From assembly GCA_015058575.1 (NCBI GenBank), contig SVBZ01000016.1, positions 79,095 to 143,094 of the forward strand: a stretch of DNA of 64,000 nt, written 5' to 3'. This document shows, in pieces, positions 1 to 7,790 of the stretch. Below the pieces are notes generated by a model. The model was given only the letters and a program-made list of their open reading frames with translations. It did no database searches and was not told the DNA's origin. Position numbers and translations under genes: made by a program. Each line of letters starts with the position of its first letter. Position 1 is the stretch's first letter. The DNA is from Pseudoselenomonas ruminantium (GTDB taxonomy: Bacteria > Bacillota > Negativicutes > Selenomonadales > Selenomonadaceae).

Positions 1-89
1 TTGATCTCAACATCAACTACCACAACTTCAAGCCAGAGGACGGCAAACGTGAGAATGGTGTTGGTGCCGGGGTAACTGTCAAGTTCTGA
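1..89 (+). CDS. C-terminal fragment of a probable outer-membrane beta-barrel protein
   Basis: The open frame entering from the left edge reads about 28 residues and stops at 87-89. It ends in alternating polar and hydrophobic residues and a terminal phenylalanine (GVTVKF), the usual C-terminal signature of outer-membrane beta-barrel proteins recognised by the BAM machinery. Negativicutes have such proteins, often SLH-domain porins of the Mep45/OmpM type, but only the tail is visible here, so the SLH domain is inferred and not seen. A strong hairpin terminator follows directly. Confidence 0.5.
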   Translation, partial: DLNINYHNFKPEDGKRENGVGAGVTVKF

Positions 90-110
90 TAGCATCTTTG
101 TGCCAATAGA

Positions 111-149
111 AAAGCTCCGCCGGGGATATCCCTGACGGAGCTTTTTTTG
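111..149. terminator. Bidirectional rho-independent terminator
   Basis: The arms AAAGCTCCG and CGGAGCTTT flank a short loop and are followed by a run of seven T on the plus strand; the A-rich left side serves the minus strand. It separates the outer-membrane protein tail from the convergent phosphoribosyltransferase gene. Confidence 0.85.
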
Positions 150-157
150 GCTGGATT

Positions 158-712
158 TTAGTTTTCGGCATCAAAAAGCGGCAGTGGCTCAAGGAAGATG
201 ATGTCATCGCGCTTGGAAGCATCGCCCTCGGCCAGTACGCAGGCCTCGCCGACGACATTGCCGCCAGCTTTTTCTGTAAGCTCTGTGAGTGCTTTCATCG
301 AGCCACCCGTGCTGATGACATCGTCAAGCAGCAGGACGTTCTTGCCCTTGATGCGGTCGACATCGACGCCATCGAGGCAAAGGTTCTGGACGCCTTTGGT
401 GGTGATGGATACATCTTCGACCCAGATAGCGTTTTCCATGTAGGCTTTGACGGATTTGCGGGCTACGATGTAGCGCGGCATGCCAAGTTCGCGCGCAAGA
501 TCGGCGGCGAGGGGAATGCCTTTCGTCTCAGCGGTCAGGATGATGTCGGTATTTGCCGGAATCTTTTTGGCCAGCTCTTTGGCACAGGCCAGTGTCAGCT
601 CCGGATCGCCGAGCATGATGAAGCCGGCGATGGCCAGTTTATCCGTGACGTTCAGGATTGGCAGGGAGCGCTTGCAGCCTGCAACAGTCAATTCATAAAA
701 TCTATCAGACAT
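158..712 (-). CDS. Adenine phosphoribosyltransferase-like protein
   Basis: This 184-residue protein is a type I phosphoribosyltransferase. The PRPP-binding loop VLLLDDVISTGG lies at residues 126-137, and the order of segments (a TAETKGIPLA stretch near 60-70 and a RKSVKAY stretch near 85-91) matches the adenine/xanthine phosphoribosyltransferase group that salvages a purine base with PRPP to the nucleotide. Which base is used cannot be read from the sequence; adenine is the best guess from length and motif spacing. The start at 712 has a GAGAGG-type ribosome site just upstream. It stands alone, converging on the terminator at 111-149. No purine riboswitch was seen upstream. Confidence 0.75.
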   Translation of the reverse strand: MSDRFYELTVAGCKRSLPILNVTDKLAIAGFIMLGDPELTLACAKELAKKIPANTDIILTAETKGIPLAADLARELGMPRYIVARKSVKAYMENAIWVEDVSITTKGVQNLCLDGVDVDRIKGKNVLLLDDVISTGGSMKALTELTEKAGGNVVGEACVLAEGDASKRDDIIFLEPLPLFDAEN

Positions 713-913
713 AGTACACCTCTCTCATTTAGTACCCAATTATTATACTCTCTTTCCCTGCTGTGTGCAAATGAATCTGTTAATCCGTTAAAAAGTTGTA
801 TAAAATTAGAGCGTATACCTTGTACTGGCGCGGGTTTTGTAATAGAATACACCCATGAGACTAATTTTTTCGTTTGGTCTTAAATTCATAAGATAAGGTC
901 GTGTTAATGTGTT

Positions 914-2095
914 ATGAAGAGCTTCAGACTCACGGAAAAGGAAATGAACAAGATGGCAGAGCGGATTCCGACGCCATTCCTCGTCGCATCGCTGGATAAA
1001 GTTGAGGAGAACTACCAGTTCATGCGAAAGCACTTGCCAAGTGCGGGGGTGTATTATGCGATGAAGGCGAATCCGACGCCGGCCATCCTAAGGCTGCTGG
1101 CCGAGCTGGGATCACATTTCGATGTGGCCTCAGCTGGCGAGATGGAGGCATTGGCGGAGCTGGGCATCGATGGCTCGCGCATGATTTACGCAAACCCCGT
1201 CAAGGATTTGCGTGGCCTGCAGGCCGCCGCGGTTTATGGCGTGCGCCGCTTTACGTTTGACGACGTGACGGAAATCGACAAGATGGCCAAGTACGTGCCC
1301 GGTGCCGATGTGCTCGTGCGCATCCAGGTGCGCAACAACAAGGCGCTCGTCGATCTCAACACGAAGTTTGGTGCGCCGATGGATGAGGCGCTTGACCTGC
1401 TGGAGAAGGCAGAGAAAGCCGGCCTGCATGCGATGGGTATCTGCTTCCATGTCGGCAGCCAGTCGCTCTCGACCGCAGCGTATGAGGAGGCCCTGCTCTT
1501 GGTTCGTAACCTTTTCGATGAGGCAGAAGCTCGAGGTATGCACCTTACCGACCTCGATATAGGCGGCGGTTTCCCCGTGCCTGATGCCGATGGACTCACG
1601 GTGGATCTGGCTGCGATGATGGAGGCCATCAACCGCCAGATTGACCGCTTGTTCCCCGAGACGTCAGTCTGGACCGAACCGGGACGCTATATGTGCGGCA
1701 CGGCGGTCAATCTCGTGACCTCAGTCATCGGTACGAAAGACCGCGCCGGCACGCCGTGGTATATCCTCGATGAGGGAATCTATGGCTGCTTCTCGGGCAT
1801 CATGTACGATCATTGGACCTATCCGCTTCACTGCTTTGGCAAGGGCGAAAAGAAAGCATCGGTGTTCTCCGGCCCGAGCTGCGATGGCATCGATGTGCTC
1901 TATCGCGACTTTATGGCGCCGCAACTTCATGTCGGCGATAAACTGCTCGTGACGGAGATGGGCTCTTATACGAGCGTCAGCGCCACGCGTTTCAACGGCT
2001 TCTATCTGGCACCAACGGTCATCTTTGAAGAACAGCCTGAGTATGAGGCCCGCCAGCGCGCAAGCCGTGATGACGATAACGAGGCTGCTGTCTGA
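914..2095 (+). CDS. ldc: Lysine/ornithine decarboxylase (fold III, PLP)
   Basis: 393 residues, a fold III (alanine-racemase-like) PLP decarboxylase. The PLP lysine is in YYAMKANP (Lys51); CFHVGSQS follows near 175-182, LDIGGGFP near 215, EPGRY near 257 and the catalytic GPSCDG cysteine near 320. The protein resembles from end to end the Selenomonas ruminantium LDC, which decarboxylates both lysine and ornithine to cadaverine and putrescine. In that species cadaverine is linked to peptidoglycan and anchors the outer membrane. The start MKSFRLTEKE fits that enzyme's N-terminus although the ribosome site is weak; an in-frame ATG at 944 after GGAAAAGGAAATG is an alternative. A small gene follows closely. 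Confidence 0.93.
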   Translation: MKSFRLTEKEMNKMAERIPTPFLVASLDKVEENYQFMRKHLPSAGVYYAMKANPTPAILRLLAELGSHFDVASAGEMEALAELGIDGSRMIYANPVKDLRGLQAAAVYGVRRFTFDDVTEIDKMAKYVPGADVLVRIQVRNNKALVDLNTKFGAPMDEALDLLEKAEKAGLHAMGICFHVGSQSLSTAAYEEALLLVRNLFDEAEARGMHLTDLDIGGGFPVPDADGLTVDLAAMMEAINRQIDRLFPETSVWTEPGRYMCGTAVNLVTSVIGTKDRAGTPWYILDEGIYGCFSGIMYDHWTYPLHCFGKGEKKASVFSGPSCDGIDVLYRDFMAPQLHVGDKLLVTEMGSYTSVSATRFNGFYLAPTVIFEEQPEYEARQRASRDDDNEAAV

Positions 2096-2156
2096 CCCTG
2101 ACCTTTGACCTTTGACAAGTCAAAATGGCAGCGGCACAGAAAGGAAGAAATACAGA

Positions 2157-2369
2157 ATGGAATTAGCAGAAATCGAGCATATGCTGCTGCATGCCTTGAC
2201 GGAAGAATCGGTAGGGGCCAAGCTGGACAGCGCCAAATCCCAGCAGGAAGTATACGAAGCCCTCAAAACGCTGCCGTACTTCACGCTGACGCTGGAAGAA
2301 TTTCAGCAGGGAATCATGGCCCTGAAGGATCAGCAGGCCGAAGTTCATGAGCATGAACAGGAAGAATAA
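2157..2369 (+). CDS. Small acidic protein, weakly Nif11-like
   Basis: A 70-residue protein, MELAEIEHML to HEHEQEE, starting at an ATG preceded by AAAGGAAG at good spacing; the frame is open upstream but lacks a ribosome site there. It is rich in Glu and Gln, probably helical, and has no membrane segment. The pattern of helix, then a TLPYFTLTLEEFQQ stretch, faintly recalls Nif11-type leader domains, but I would not assign it to that family from sequence reading alone. It lies 61 bp after ldc and before a terminator, so it is probably cotranscribed with ldc. Function unknown. Confidence 0.6.
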   Translation: MELAEIEHMLLHALTEESVGAKLDSAKSQQEVYEALKTLPYFTLTLEEFQQGIMALKDQQAEVHEHEQEE

Positions 2370-2390
2370 GAAAAAGCTATAAATAGGAAA

Positions 2391-2440
2391 AGACGCTGAG
2401 AATAGAGGAAACCCCGCTATTTTCAGCGTCTTTTTTGTTT
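2391..2440 (+). terminator. Rho-independent terminator after the ldc unit
   Basis: GACGCTGA pairs with TCAGCGTC, extended by AATAG/CTATT, followed by a run of six T. It ends the ldc transcript and faces the convergent aminotransferase gene. Confidence 0.85.
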
Positions 2441-2447
2441 TTTCCGG

Positions 2448-3746
2448 TTAGAGGTTTTTCTCTGTCAGCACCATGTCGATGGCGTTCAGTACGTCGTCGA
2501 CGTTTTCTTTGGTGATGACAAGGGGCGGCTGGAAGGCCATGACGTTGCGGCCGACACCGTTTTTGCCGATGATGAAGCCGCGGTCCTTGAGGGTCTCTAA
2601 GACATCGTCAAGGATTTCGGGGGCTTCCGAGCCGTCGGCATGGATGAATTCGGCACCATCCATGAGGCCGAGGCCGCGGACATCGCCGATGACCGGGTGC
2701 TTCTTCTGGAGCTCGCGCAGGCCAGCGCGCAGCTGCTCGCCGCGCTCCAGGGCGTTTTGGGCGAGCTTGTGCTCCTCGATGTAGTCGAGGACGGCGAGCG
2801 CCGCTTCGGAGGAAACCGGGTTGCCGCCAAGCGTCGAGGCACCCGGACGCGTATAGGTGTCCGCGACTTTACTGCTTGCGATAAAGGCCGAAATCGGCGT
2901 GCCGTTGCCGAGAGCCTTGGCCATGCACATGATGTCGGGGACGACATCGTAGTTTTCGATGGCAAAGAGCTTGCCTGTACGCGCAAAGCCGGTCTGGACT
3001 TCGTCGATAATCAGCAGCGTGTCGTATTTCTCGAGGATTTCCTTGACGCGCTGGAAGTAGCCCTTCGGGGGGACGACGCAGCCGGCATTGCCCTGGATCG
3101 TTTCGGCGATGAAAGCGCCCGGGTGTCCGGATGTTGCCGTCTTGATGAGGTCTTCGATGGCGTTGGCACAGGCGTAGTCGCATTCCGGGAACTTCTTATT
3201 CATCGGGCAGCGGTAGCAGTTCGGATTCGGGGCAAAGTGGATGCCGCCGACCGGCGTCGGTGCCGTGCGCCACATGGTAAGGCCAGTTACGCTCATGCCG
3301 AGCTTCGTGCGGCCGTGCAGGCCCTGACGCAGGGCGATGATTTCGCTGTTGCCGCTATAGACTTCGGCGAGCAGCAGCGCGCCCTCGGTGGCCTCGGAGC
3401 CCGTGGAACAGAAGAAGGATTTCTGCAGGTCACCCGGCGTGACTGCGGCGAGCTTTTCGGCGAGGTTGACGAAGTTTTCGGTCAGGTAGATGTTGCAGAC
3501 ATGCTGGAGTTTATCGACCTGAGCTTTGATCTTGGCCGTGATTTCGGGATTGCAGTGACCGCAATTCATGACCGATACCCCGGCGTACATGTCGAGGTAT
3601 TTTTTGCCGTTGCTGTCCCAGAGGTACTGCATCGAGCCTTTGACCATCTGCTGCGGATTCGAGTAGAAATGCGCCAGGCACGGCATGATGTATTTCTTTT
3701 TCTTTTCGATGATGGCCTCAGGGCCAATGTATTTCTGTTCTTCCAT
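2448..3746 (-). CDS. Class III aminotransferase (AGXT2-like)
   Basis: 432 residues with the class III PLP aminotransferase layout: STGSEAT at 114-120 (phosphate binding), DEVQTGFARTG at 248-258 (cofactor Asp) and MAKALGNG with the Schiff-base lysine at 277. The cysteine-rich insert NCYRCP...ECDYAC at 176-193 is typical of the alanine-glyoxylate/beta-alanine (AGXT2-like) branch. It therefore probably moves an omega-amino or alpha-amino group to pyruvate or glyoxylate; the donor cannot be decided here. Its convergent position to ldc makes a polyamine-related amine donor conceivable, but that is inference. The start has AAAGGA upstream. Confidence 0.85.
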   Translation of the reverse strand: MEEQKYIGPEAIIEKKKKYIMPCLAHFYSNPQQMVKGSMQYLWDSNGKKYLDMYAGVSVMNCGHCNPEITAKIKAQVDKLQHVCNIYLTENFVNLAEKLAAVTPGDLQKSFFCSTGSEATEGALLLAEVYSGNSEIIALRQGLHGRTKLGMSVTGLTMWRTAPTPVGGIHFAPNPNCYRCPMNKKFPECDYACANAIEDLIKTATSGHPGAFIAETIQGNAGCVVPPKGYFQRVKEILEKYDTLLIIDEVQTGFARTGKLFAIENYDVVPDIMCMAKALGNGTPISAFIASSKVADTYTRPGASTLGGNPVSSEAALAVLDYIEEHKLAQNALERGEQLRAGLRELQKKHPVIGDVRGLGLMDGAEFIHADGSEAPEILDDVLETLKDRGFIIGKNGVGRNVMAFQPPLVITKENVDDVLNAIDMVLTEKNL

Positions 3747-3763
3747 TATGCGTATCCTTTCCT

Positions 3764-3804
3764 AAACACCCTCCGGCATGCTAGGCCCGGAGGGTGTTTT
3801 GTTT
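3764..3804. terminator. Hairpin terminator between two minus-strand genes
   Basis: AAACACCCTCCGG pairs with CCGGAGGGTGTTT around a 10-base loop. It lies downstream of the U32 gene and upstream of the aminotransferase start, separating their transcripts. The T-tract is better on the plus strand (TGTTTTGTTT) than on the minus. Confidence 0.7.
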
Positions 3805-3814
3805 GTAGCAGTGT

Positions 3815-5764
3815 TTAGATGGAATTGCGGCTTTGGCGGAAGCGGAAGGTTCCGATACCAAGCTCACGTGGGCCCTGTTTGAGCTCGTCAAGTTTTGACT
3901 GGTCAAATTCCTGACCGCTAGCCAGTGCATCAAGTGCTTCGCGATAGATTTTCGTGACCTTGCCGGTGAATTCTGGCGTGTAGTCCTGCGCCTCGATGCG
4001 GTAGGAGGCGATGCCATTGCATTTTTTAAGATACGGATAGAGGCAGAGGTCTTTGGCAAAGTAGATATGGTTGCGGCCGAACTGGTCGATGCGGATCGCA
4101 TGTTTTTCCTTGGCATTGTCGAGAAGCGCATAGTGGCGGTCGAGTACCTCGGGGTTGTCGAGATCGCTATAATGCGGCAGTGACATGCCCGGGAGGTTGT
4201 GATCGCAGATCATGGATTCGTAGGAGCCATGAACGATGGTCTCGACCGGCAGCTCGGAGTTTTCGACGATTTCGCGCAGCTGCTCGAACGAAAGCTCGAG
4301 TGAGGAGCAGGCCTGCACGAGGCCGTTTTCCTTGAGGAACTTGGCGGCCAGGTGGTTGAACAGGTTAAACGAGACATCGGCCCGGACCGGCAGCTTGGTG
4401 TACTGCTTGGCAAGTTTCAAGGAGCCGAGGTTGCTGACCATGATGCCATCAGCTGCAAGCTCCGGGCGGGAAGCGACAGCCGTCAGGAACTGCTCGAGCT
4501 CGCCGCATTCGCGGCGCATGGTCGTGCGCGGTGTATTGATGACGACTTTTGTCTTGCCTTTGGCATAGGCGATGATGTCGGCGTATTCGGAAAGCGTCCA
4601 TGGGCGGAACGGGCGGAAGGCCTCGCCACCGACGTAGATGACATCGGCGCCGTTATCGACAGCGGCCTTGGCCGAGTCGATGGTGTTTACGCGAACGCTC
4701 AGCGTACGGTGCGCAGCATTTTCCTTGTGGATATCTGCTTCCTGCTTGAGGATTTCATCCTGGAAGCCAGCTTCCTTGACGGCATCGCTGAAGAAACGCG
4801 GTTCGCGCTCGCCGGTCATGCCGATATCTTTCTTGGTCGGGCTGCCAAAGGCAAAGGTCGTCGTGAAATCACGCGCACGGTTTTCGTAGAGGCTCTTCCA
4901 GCCTTCCTCGTCGACCTGATAGCCAGCTGGATCGGCGATATAAGCATCGATGGCCTTGCGGTAGGTCGAGACAATGCGGCGGATAAACGGTGCCGGACGC
5001 ATGCGGCCTTCAATCTTGAACGAGAAGACGCCAGCCTGGATGAGCTGCGGGATCGAGCGGTACATGCACATGTCCTTGAGGGCAAGTTTGTAAGCGCCGT
5101 CGCTGTCTTTGTCGAGGACTTCGCCTGTCTGCTCGTCGATGAGCTGGTAAGCCCAGCGGCAGGGCTTGAGGCAGCGGCCGCGGTTGCCGCTCTGGCCAAA
5201 GACGACACCTGAGTGGATGCACTGGCCGCTTTCGCTTATGCACATATCGCCGTGCATGAAGTACTCGACCTCGATGCCCGTGCGCTCGCGGAACAGGCTG
5301 AGCTCGGAGAGCGTCATCTCGCGGCCGACAACGATGCGCGTGATGCCATACTCTTTGAGTTTTTCGATGGCATGCTCGTTGTGCGTATTCATCATGACCG
5401 AGGTATGGATGGGGATGTCGATACCCATTTCGTGTACGAGCTCGAGAACGGCAAAATCCTGCACGAGCAGGGCGTCCGGCTTGATTTCATTGAGATAGGC
5501 AAGATATTCGCGCAGCGCTGGAATCTCTTCATCGCTGATGAGGTTGTTGAGGGTGATATAGAGTTTGACATCATGCTCATGGGTGTAGGCGATGGCCTTT
5601 TTGAGCATTTCGTTATCAAAGTTGAAATCGCCTTCGTGCATGCGCATATTGAAGTGCTTGCCGCCGAGGTAGCAGGCATCGGCACCGGATTCGACACCAG
5701 CTACGAGAGCATCCCAGGTGCCCGCTGGTGCCAAGAGTTCTACCGATTTACGATTAAGAATCAT
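3815..5764 (-). CDS. Double-domain U32 family protein (peptidase U32/RlhA-like)
   Basis: 649 residues. The first half is a U32-type TIM-barrel domain (ELLAPAGTWDAL near the N-terminus) with the family signature EYFMHGDMCISESGQC at about 167-182 and further cysteines at 198 and 202. Members such as RlhA and TrhO/TrhP-type proteins use such cysteines for an iron-sulfur cluster in RNA hydroxylation, so an RNA-modification role is more likely than proteolysis. From about residue 355 a second, shorter U32-like module begins (RVNTIDSAKAAVDNGADVIY ... ETIVHGSYESMIC). One copy of the TTGACNNGTCAA palindrome falls inside the gene at 3895-3906. The start at 5764 has AAAGGAG upstream at longish spacing. 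Confidence 0.85.
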   Translation of the reverse strand: MILNRKSVELLAPAGTWDALVAGVESGADACYLGGKHFNMRMHEGDFNFDNEMLKKAIAYTHEHDVKLYITLNNLISDEEIPALREYLAYLNEIKPDALLVQDFAVLELVHEMGIDIPIHTSVMMNTHNEHAIEKLKEYGITRIVVGREMTLSELSLFRERTGIEVEYFMHGDMCISESGQCIHSGVVFGQSGNRGRCLKPCRWAYQLIDEQTGEVLDKDSDGAYKLALKDMCMYRSIPQLIQAGVFSFKIEGRMRPAPFIRRIVSTYRKAIDAYIADPAGYQVDEEGWKSLYENRARDFTTTFAFGSPTKKDIGMTGEREPRFFSDAVKEAGFQDEILKQEADIHKENAAHRTLSVRVNTIDSAKAAVDNGADVIYVGGEAFRPFRPWTLSEYADIIAYAKGKTKVVINTPRTTMRRECGELEQFLTAVASRPELAADGIMVSNLGSLKLAKQYTKLPVRADVSFNLFNHLAAKFLKENGLVQACSSLELSFEQLREIVENSELPVETIVHGSYESMICDHNLPGMSLPHYSDLDNPEVLDRHYALLDNAKEKHAIRIDQFGRNHIYFAKDLCLYPYLKKCNGIASYRIEAQDYTPEFTGKVTKIYREALDALASGQEFDQSKLDELKQGPRELGIGTFRFRQSRNSI

Positions 5765-5865
5765 GATATAAGTTAACTCCTTTAATAAACTTTCTTAATA
5801 TCTAATAGACCTAATATATAAGTATAACAGGAATGCTGTCAACCAGCAATAATCATTGTATGAAT

Positions 5866-5900
5866 TTGGTTAACCATAGAATTTTACAAAGGTTGACGAA
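5866..5900 (+). promoter_or_regulatory. BirA (biotin repressor) operator
   Basis: TTGGTTAACC (5866-5875), 15 bases, then GGTTGACGAA (5891-5900). The halves are an imperfect inverted repeat in the arrangement known for BirA boxes of Firmicutes (GTTAAC-type halves separated by 14-16 bases). The right half overlaps the -35 element of the promoter for the following operon, which ends in bioY, so biotin repression is expected. Confidence 0.75.
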
Positions 5901-5921
5901 ACGCGGCAAGGTGTTTATAAT
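5893..5921 (+). promoter_or_regulatory. Sigma-A promoter of the hotdog-bioY operon
   Basis: TTGACG at 5893-5898, a 17-base spacer, then TATAAT at 5916-5921. Transcription would begin near 5928, a few bases before the ribosome site of the gene at 5947. Confidence 0.8.
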
Positions 5922-5946
5922 GATAGTGTTTGCAGGAGGTCAAAGG

Positions 5947-6498
5947 ATGCGTACGAATCATTTGCGGGCACTGGCAAAGGTGCTCGCGTGCTTACAAGGG
6001 CAGCGGTTTGCAGGCGCTGTCATCATGCGTGCCGAGTGGTCGGTATGCCAGGCTGCCAGGGGGCAGCAGGAACCTTTGCAGGTACTTAAAGACCGGCACA
6101 ACCTTATGGCCGTGTGCTGCCGGACAGAAGGCGAGCAGCTGCTGGTGACCATGCTGCTGGGGCATAAGCCGCAGCAATTGGCGGTTGACTTGTCAAATGT
6201 TGACAAGTCAGATTTGACAAGTCAGCGGTCAAAGTGGACGCGATGGGCGATCCCTGCGGCAGAAGTACAGGCATTTACGGCAGCGGTTGGCGATGGGAAT
6301 GATATCCATAAAGGGGCAGTTCCCGTGATTCCCGGGTTGCTGCTGCTGGAAAAGCTCCTGGGGCAGCGTCCGGCAGACGCAGGGAAAGTAACGCTGCGCT
6401 TTTTTCACGCAGCGTATGCTGGTGATGTTTTTGTTGACTGGTCAAGCGGAAAGCTTTGGCAAAAAGCGCGCTGCACCGCGTCGTTTGCCTGGCAGTGA
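5947..6498 (+). CDS. Hotdog/MaoC-like protein in the biotin operon
   Basis: 183 residues, starting at ATG 5947 after CAGGAGGTC. I do not recognise the N-terminal 100 residues. The C-terminal part, FTAAVGDGNDIHKGA at about 110-124, VIPGLLLLEKL at 127-137 and VTLRFFHAAYAGDV at 148-161, follows the order of a MaoC/FabZ-type hotdog fold (DxNxIH, a hydrophobic helix, then a strand ending GD), so an acyl-CoA or acyl-ACP hydratase or thioesterase role is possible. It is the first gene of a BirA-controlled unit with bioY 32 bases on. Residues 80-96 are encoded by three tandem TTGAC(AA/TT)GTCA palindromes, and a further copy sits at 6434-6445. Confidence 0.6.
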   Translation: MRTNHLRALAKVLACLQGQRFAGAVIMRAEWSVCQAARGQQEPLQVLKDRHNLMAVCCRTEGEQLLVTMLLGHKPQQLAVDLSNVDKSDLTSQRSKWTRWAIPAAEVQAFTAAVGDGNDIHKGAVPVIPGLLLLEKLLGQRPADAGKVTLRFFHAAYAGDVFVDWSSGKLWQKARCTASFAWQ

Positions 6499-6530
6499 AA
6501 TCAATATATAAGTTAAGGCAGGTCTTTATT

Positions 6531-7097
6531 ATGCAGAAAGAAACAGTAATGGAATTACCAAAAGAGAAATTCACGGTGCAGCAGATGACAAAGATGGCAC
6601 TTTGTCTGGCCTTCTGCTGTGTTTCGGCATTTATTTCGTTCCCGCTGCCGTTTACGCCGGGGCTCGTGACGGCGTTGACAGTCGCGCTGACGGTCACGGC
6701 TTTGGTGTTGCCGCCTAAATTGACATTCGTGACGATTGCGGCCTATGTGTTTTTAGGGGCTGTCGGTCTGCCGGTCTTTCCCGGTGGCATGGGAGGCCTG
6801 GGGCGTCTTTTGGGACCGACGGGCGGTTTTTATTTTGGCTGGCCGTTTGTCTGCCTGCTGGTCAGTCTGCTCAAAGGGACGGTCATTTCGTTCCGCCGGT
6901 ATGCTTTGGTGGCAGTGCTGGTGGGGGTGCCGCTTACCTATGTCGGCGGCTTGATTTCGATGATGCTCGTCATGCAGGTCGGTCTCTGGCAGGGACTTAT
7001 CATGGCGGTGTTCCCGTTCATCCCTGGCGATATCATGAAGGCGCTGCTGGCGGCGTTTATCGGTGTGCGGGTCAATAAGATGCTGGCAAACCTTTAA
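6531..7097 (+). CDS. bioY: BioY, biotin transporter substrate-binding component
   Basis: 188 residues, hydrophobic with about six membrane segments, the S-component that binds biotin for ECF-type uptake. The diagnostic loop GGMGGLGRLLGPTGGFYFGW is at about residues 86-105, and LKGTVISF and PFIPGDIMKALLAA follow. Start at ATG 6531 has AAGGCAGG upstream; a longer open frame to 6456 lacks a ribosome site. No ATPase or EcfT is adjacent in this operon, so BioY would use a shared ECF module or act alone. The BirA operator at 5866-5900 puts it under biotin control. Confidence 0.95.
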   Translation: MQKETVMELPKEKFTVQQMTKMALCLAFCCVSAFISFPLPFTPGLVTALTVALTVTALVLPPKLTFVTIAAYVFLGAVGLPVFPGGMGGLGRLLGPTGGFYFGWPFVCLLVSLLKGTVISFRRYALVAVLVGVPLTYVGGLISMMLVMQVGLWQGLIMAVFPFIPGDIMKALLAAFIGVRVNKMLANL

Positions 7098-7118
7098 GCT
7101 TTGGGGCAGCCGTTCTGG

Positions 7119-7790
7119 TCATGCTTGCAGCTTAAGCTCATGGTCAGCTGTGAGCGTGAAGGTTTTGCCGCTGAGCGTCTGGGCAAGGTTTGCGTCATGC
7201 GTGGCGACAATCAGCGTCTTGCCGGCAGACTGCAGGGCTTGCAGGAATTCTTGCAGGAAGGCTTGGCCCTTTTCATCGAGAGCACTTAACGGCTCATCGA
7301 ATATCCATATGTGTGGGTTCATGGTAAGTATGGCGGCGATAGCCGCCTTTTTCTTTTCGCCGCCGGATAGTGTGTAGGGGGCGCGATGGCGCAGATGACC
7401 GAGGCCTAAAAGCGCAAGCGCATCTTCGACGCGGCGGTTGATTTCGGCAGCGGGCAGGCCCATCTGCTCGGGGCCGAAGGCAAGCTCCTCGGCGACGCTG
7501 CCGCAGAAGAGCTGCGTATCGGGATTTTGCCAGACAAAGCCCAGCTGCTGATGGAACCATTTTGCATAGCGGTGGTCGCGCATTTTGCTGGCGGTAATCT
7601 TAGTGCCGAGAAACTGATAGGTGCCACGCTCGGGGAAGATAAGCCCGTTCAGCATGCGCAGCAATGTGGATTTGCCGGCGCCGTTGGGGCCGCGCAGGAG
7701 AATCGTATCGCCCTTGGCAATGGAAAAATCAATATGACGCAGCACGGGCTCGCCGTCGTAGGCATAGCAGACGTCAGCAAAGTGAATCAT
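7119..7790 (-). CDS. cbiO: CbiO, ATPase of cobalt ECF transporter
   Basis: 223 residues, a complete ABC ATPase: Walker A RGPNGAGKST near 33-42, Q-loop FVWQNPDTQLF, signature LSGGEKKKAAIA, Walker B IWIFDEPLSALD and switch histidine in VATHDAN. The WQNPDTQ form of the Q-loop is typical of ECF/CbiO ATPases. Start at 7790, preceded by GGAGG and overlapping the end of cbiQ by four bases (ATGA), so the two are translationally coupled. It powers uptake of Co2+ through CbiM and CbiQ. Confidence 0.92.
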   Translation of the reverse strand: MIHFADVCYAYDGEPVLRHIDFSIAKGDTILLRGPNGAGKSTLLRMLNGLIFPERGTYQFLGTKITASKMRDHRYAKWFHQQLGFVWQNPDTQLFCGSVAEELAFGPEQMGLPAAEINRRVEDALALLGLGHLRHRAPYTLSGGEKKKAAIAAILTMNPHIWIFDEPLSALDEKGQAFLQEFLQALQSAGKTLIVATHDANLAQTLSGKTFTLTADHELKLQA

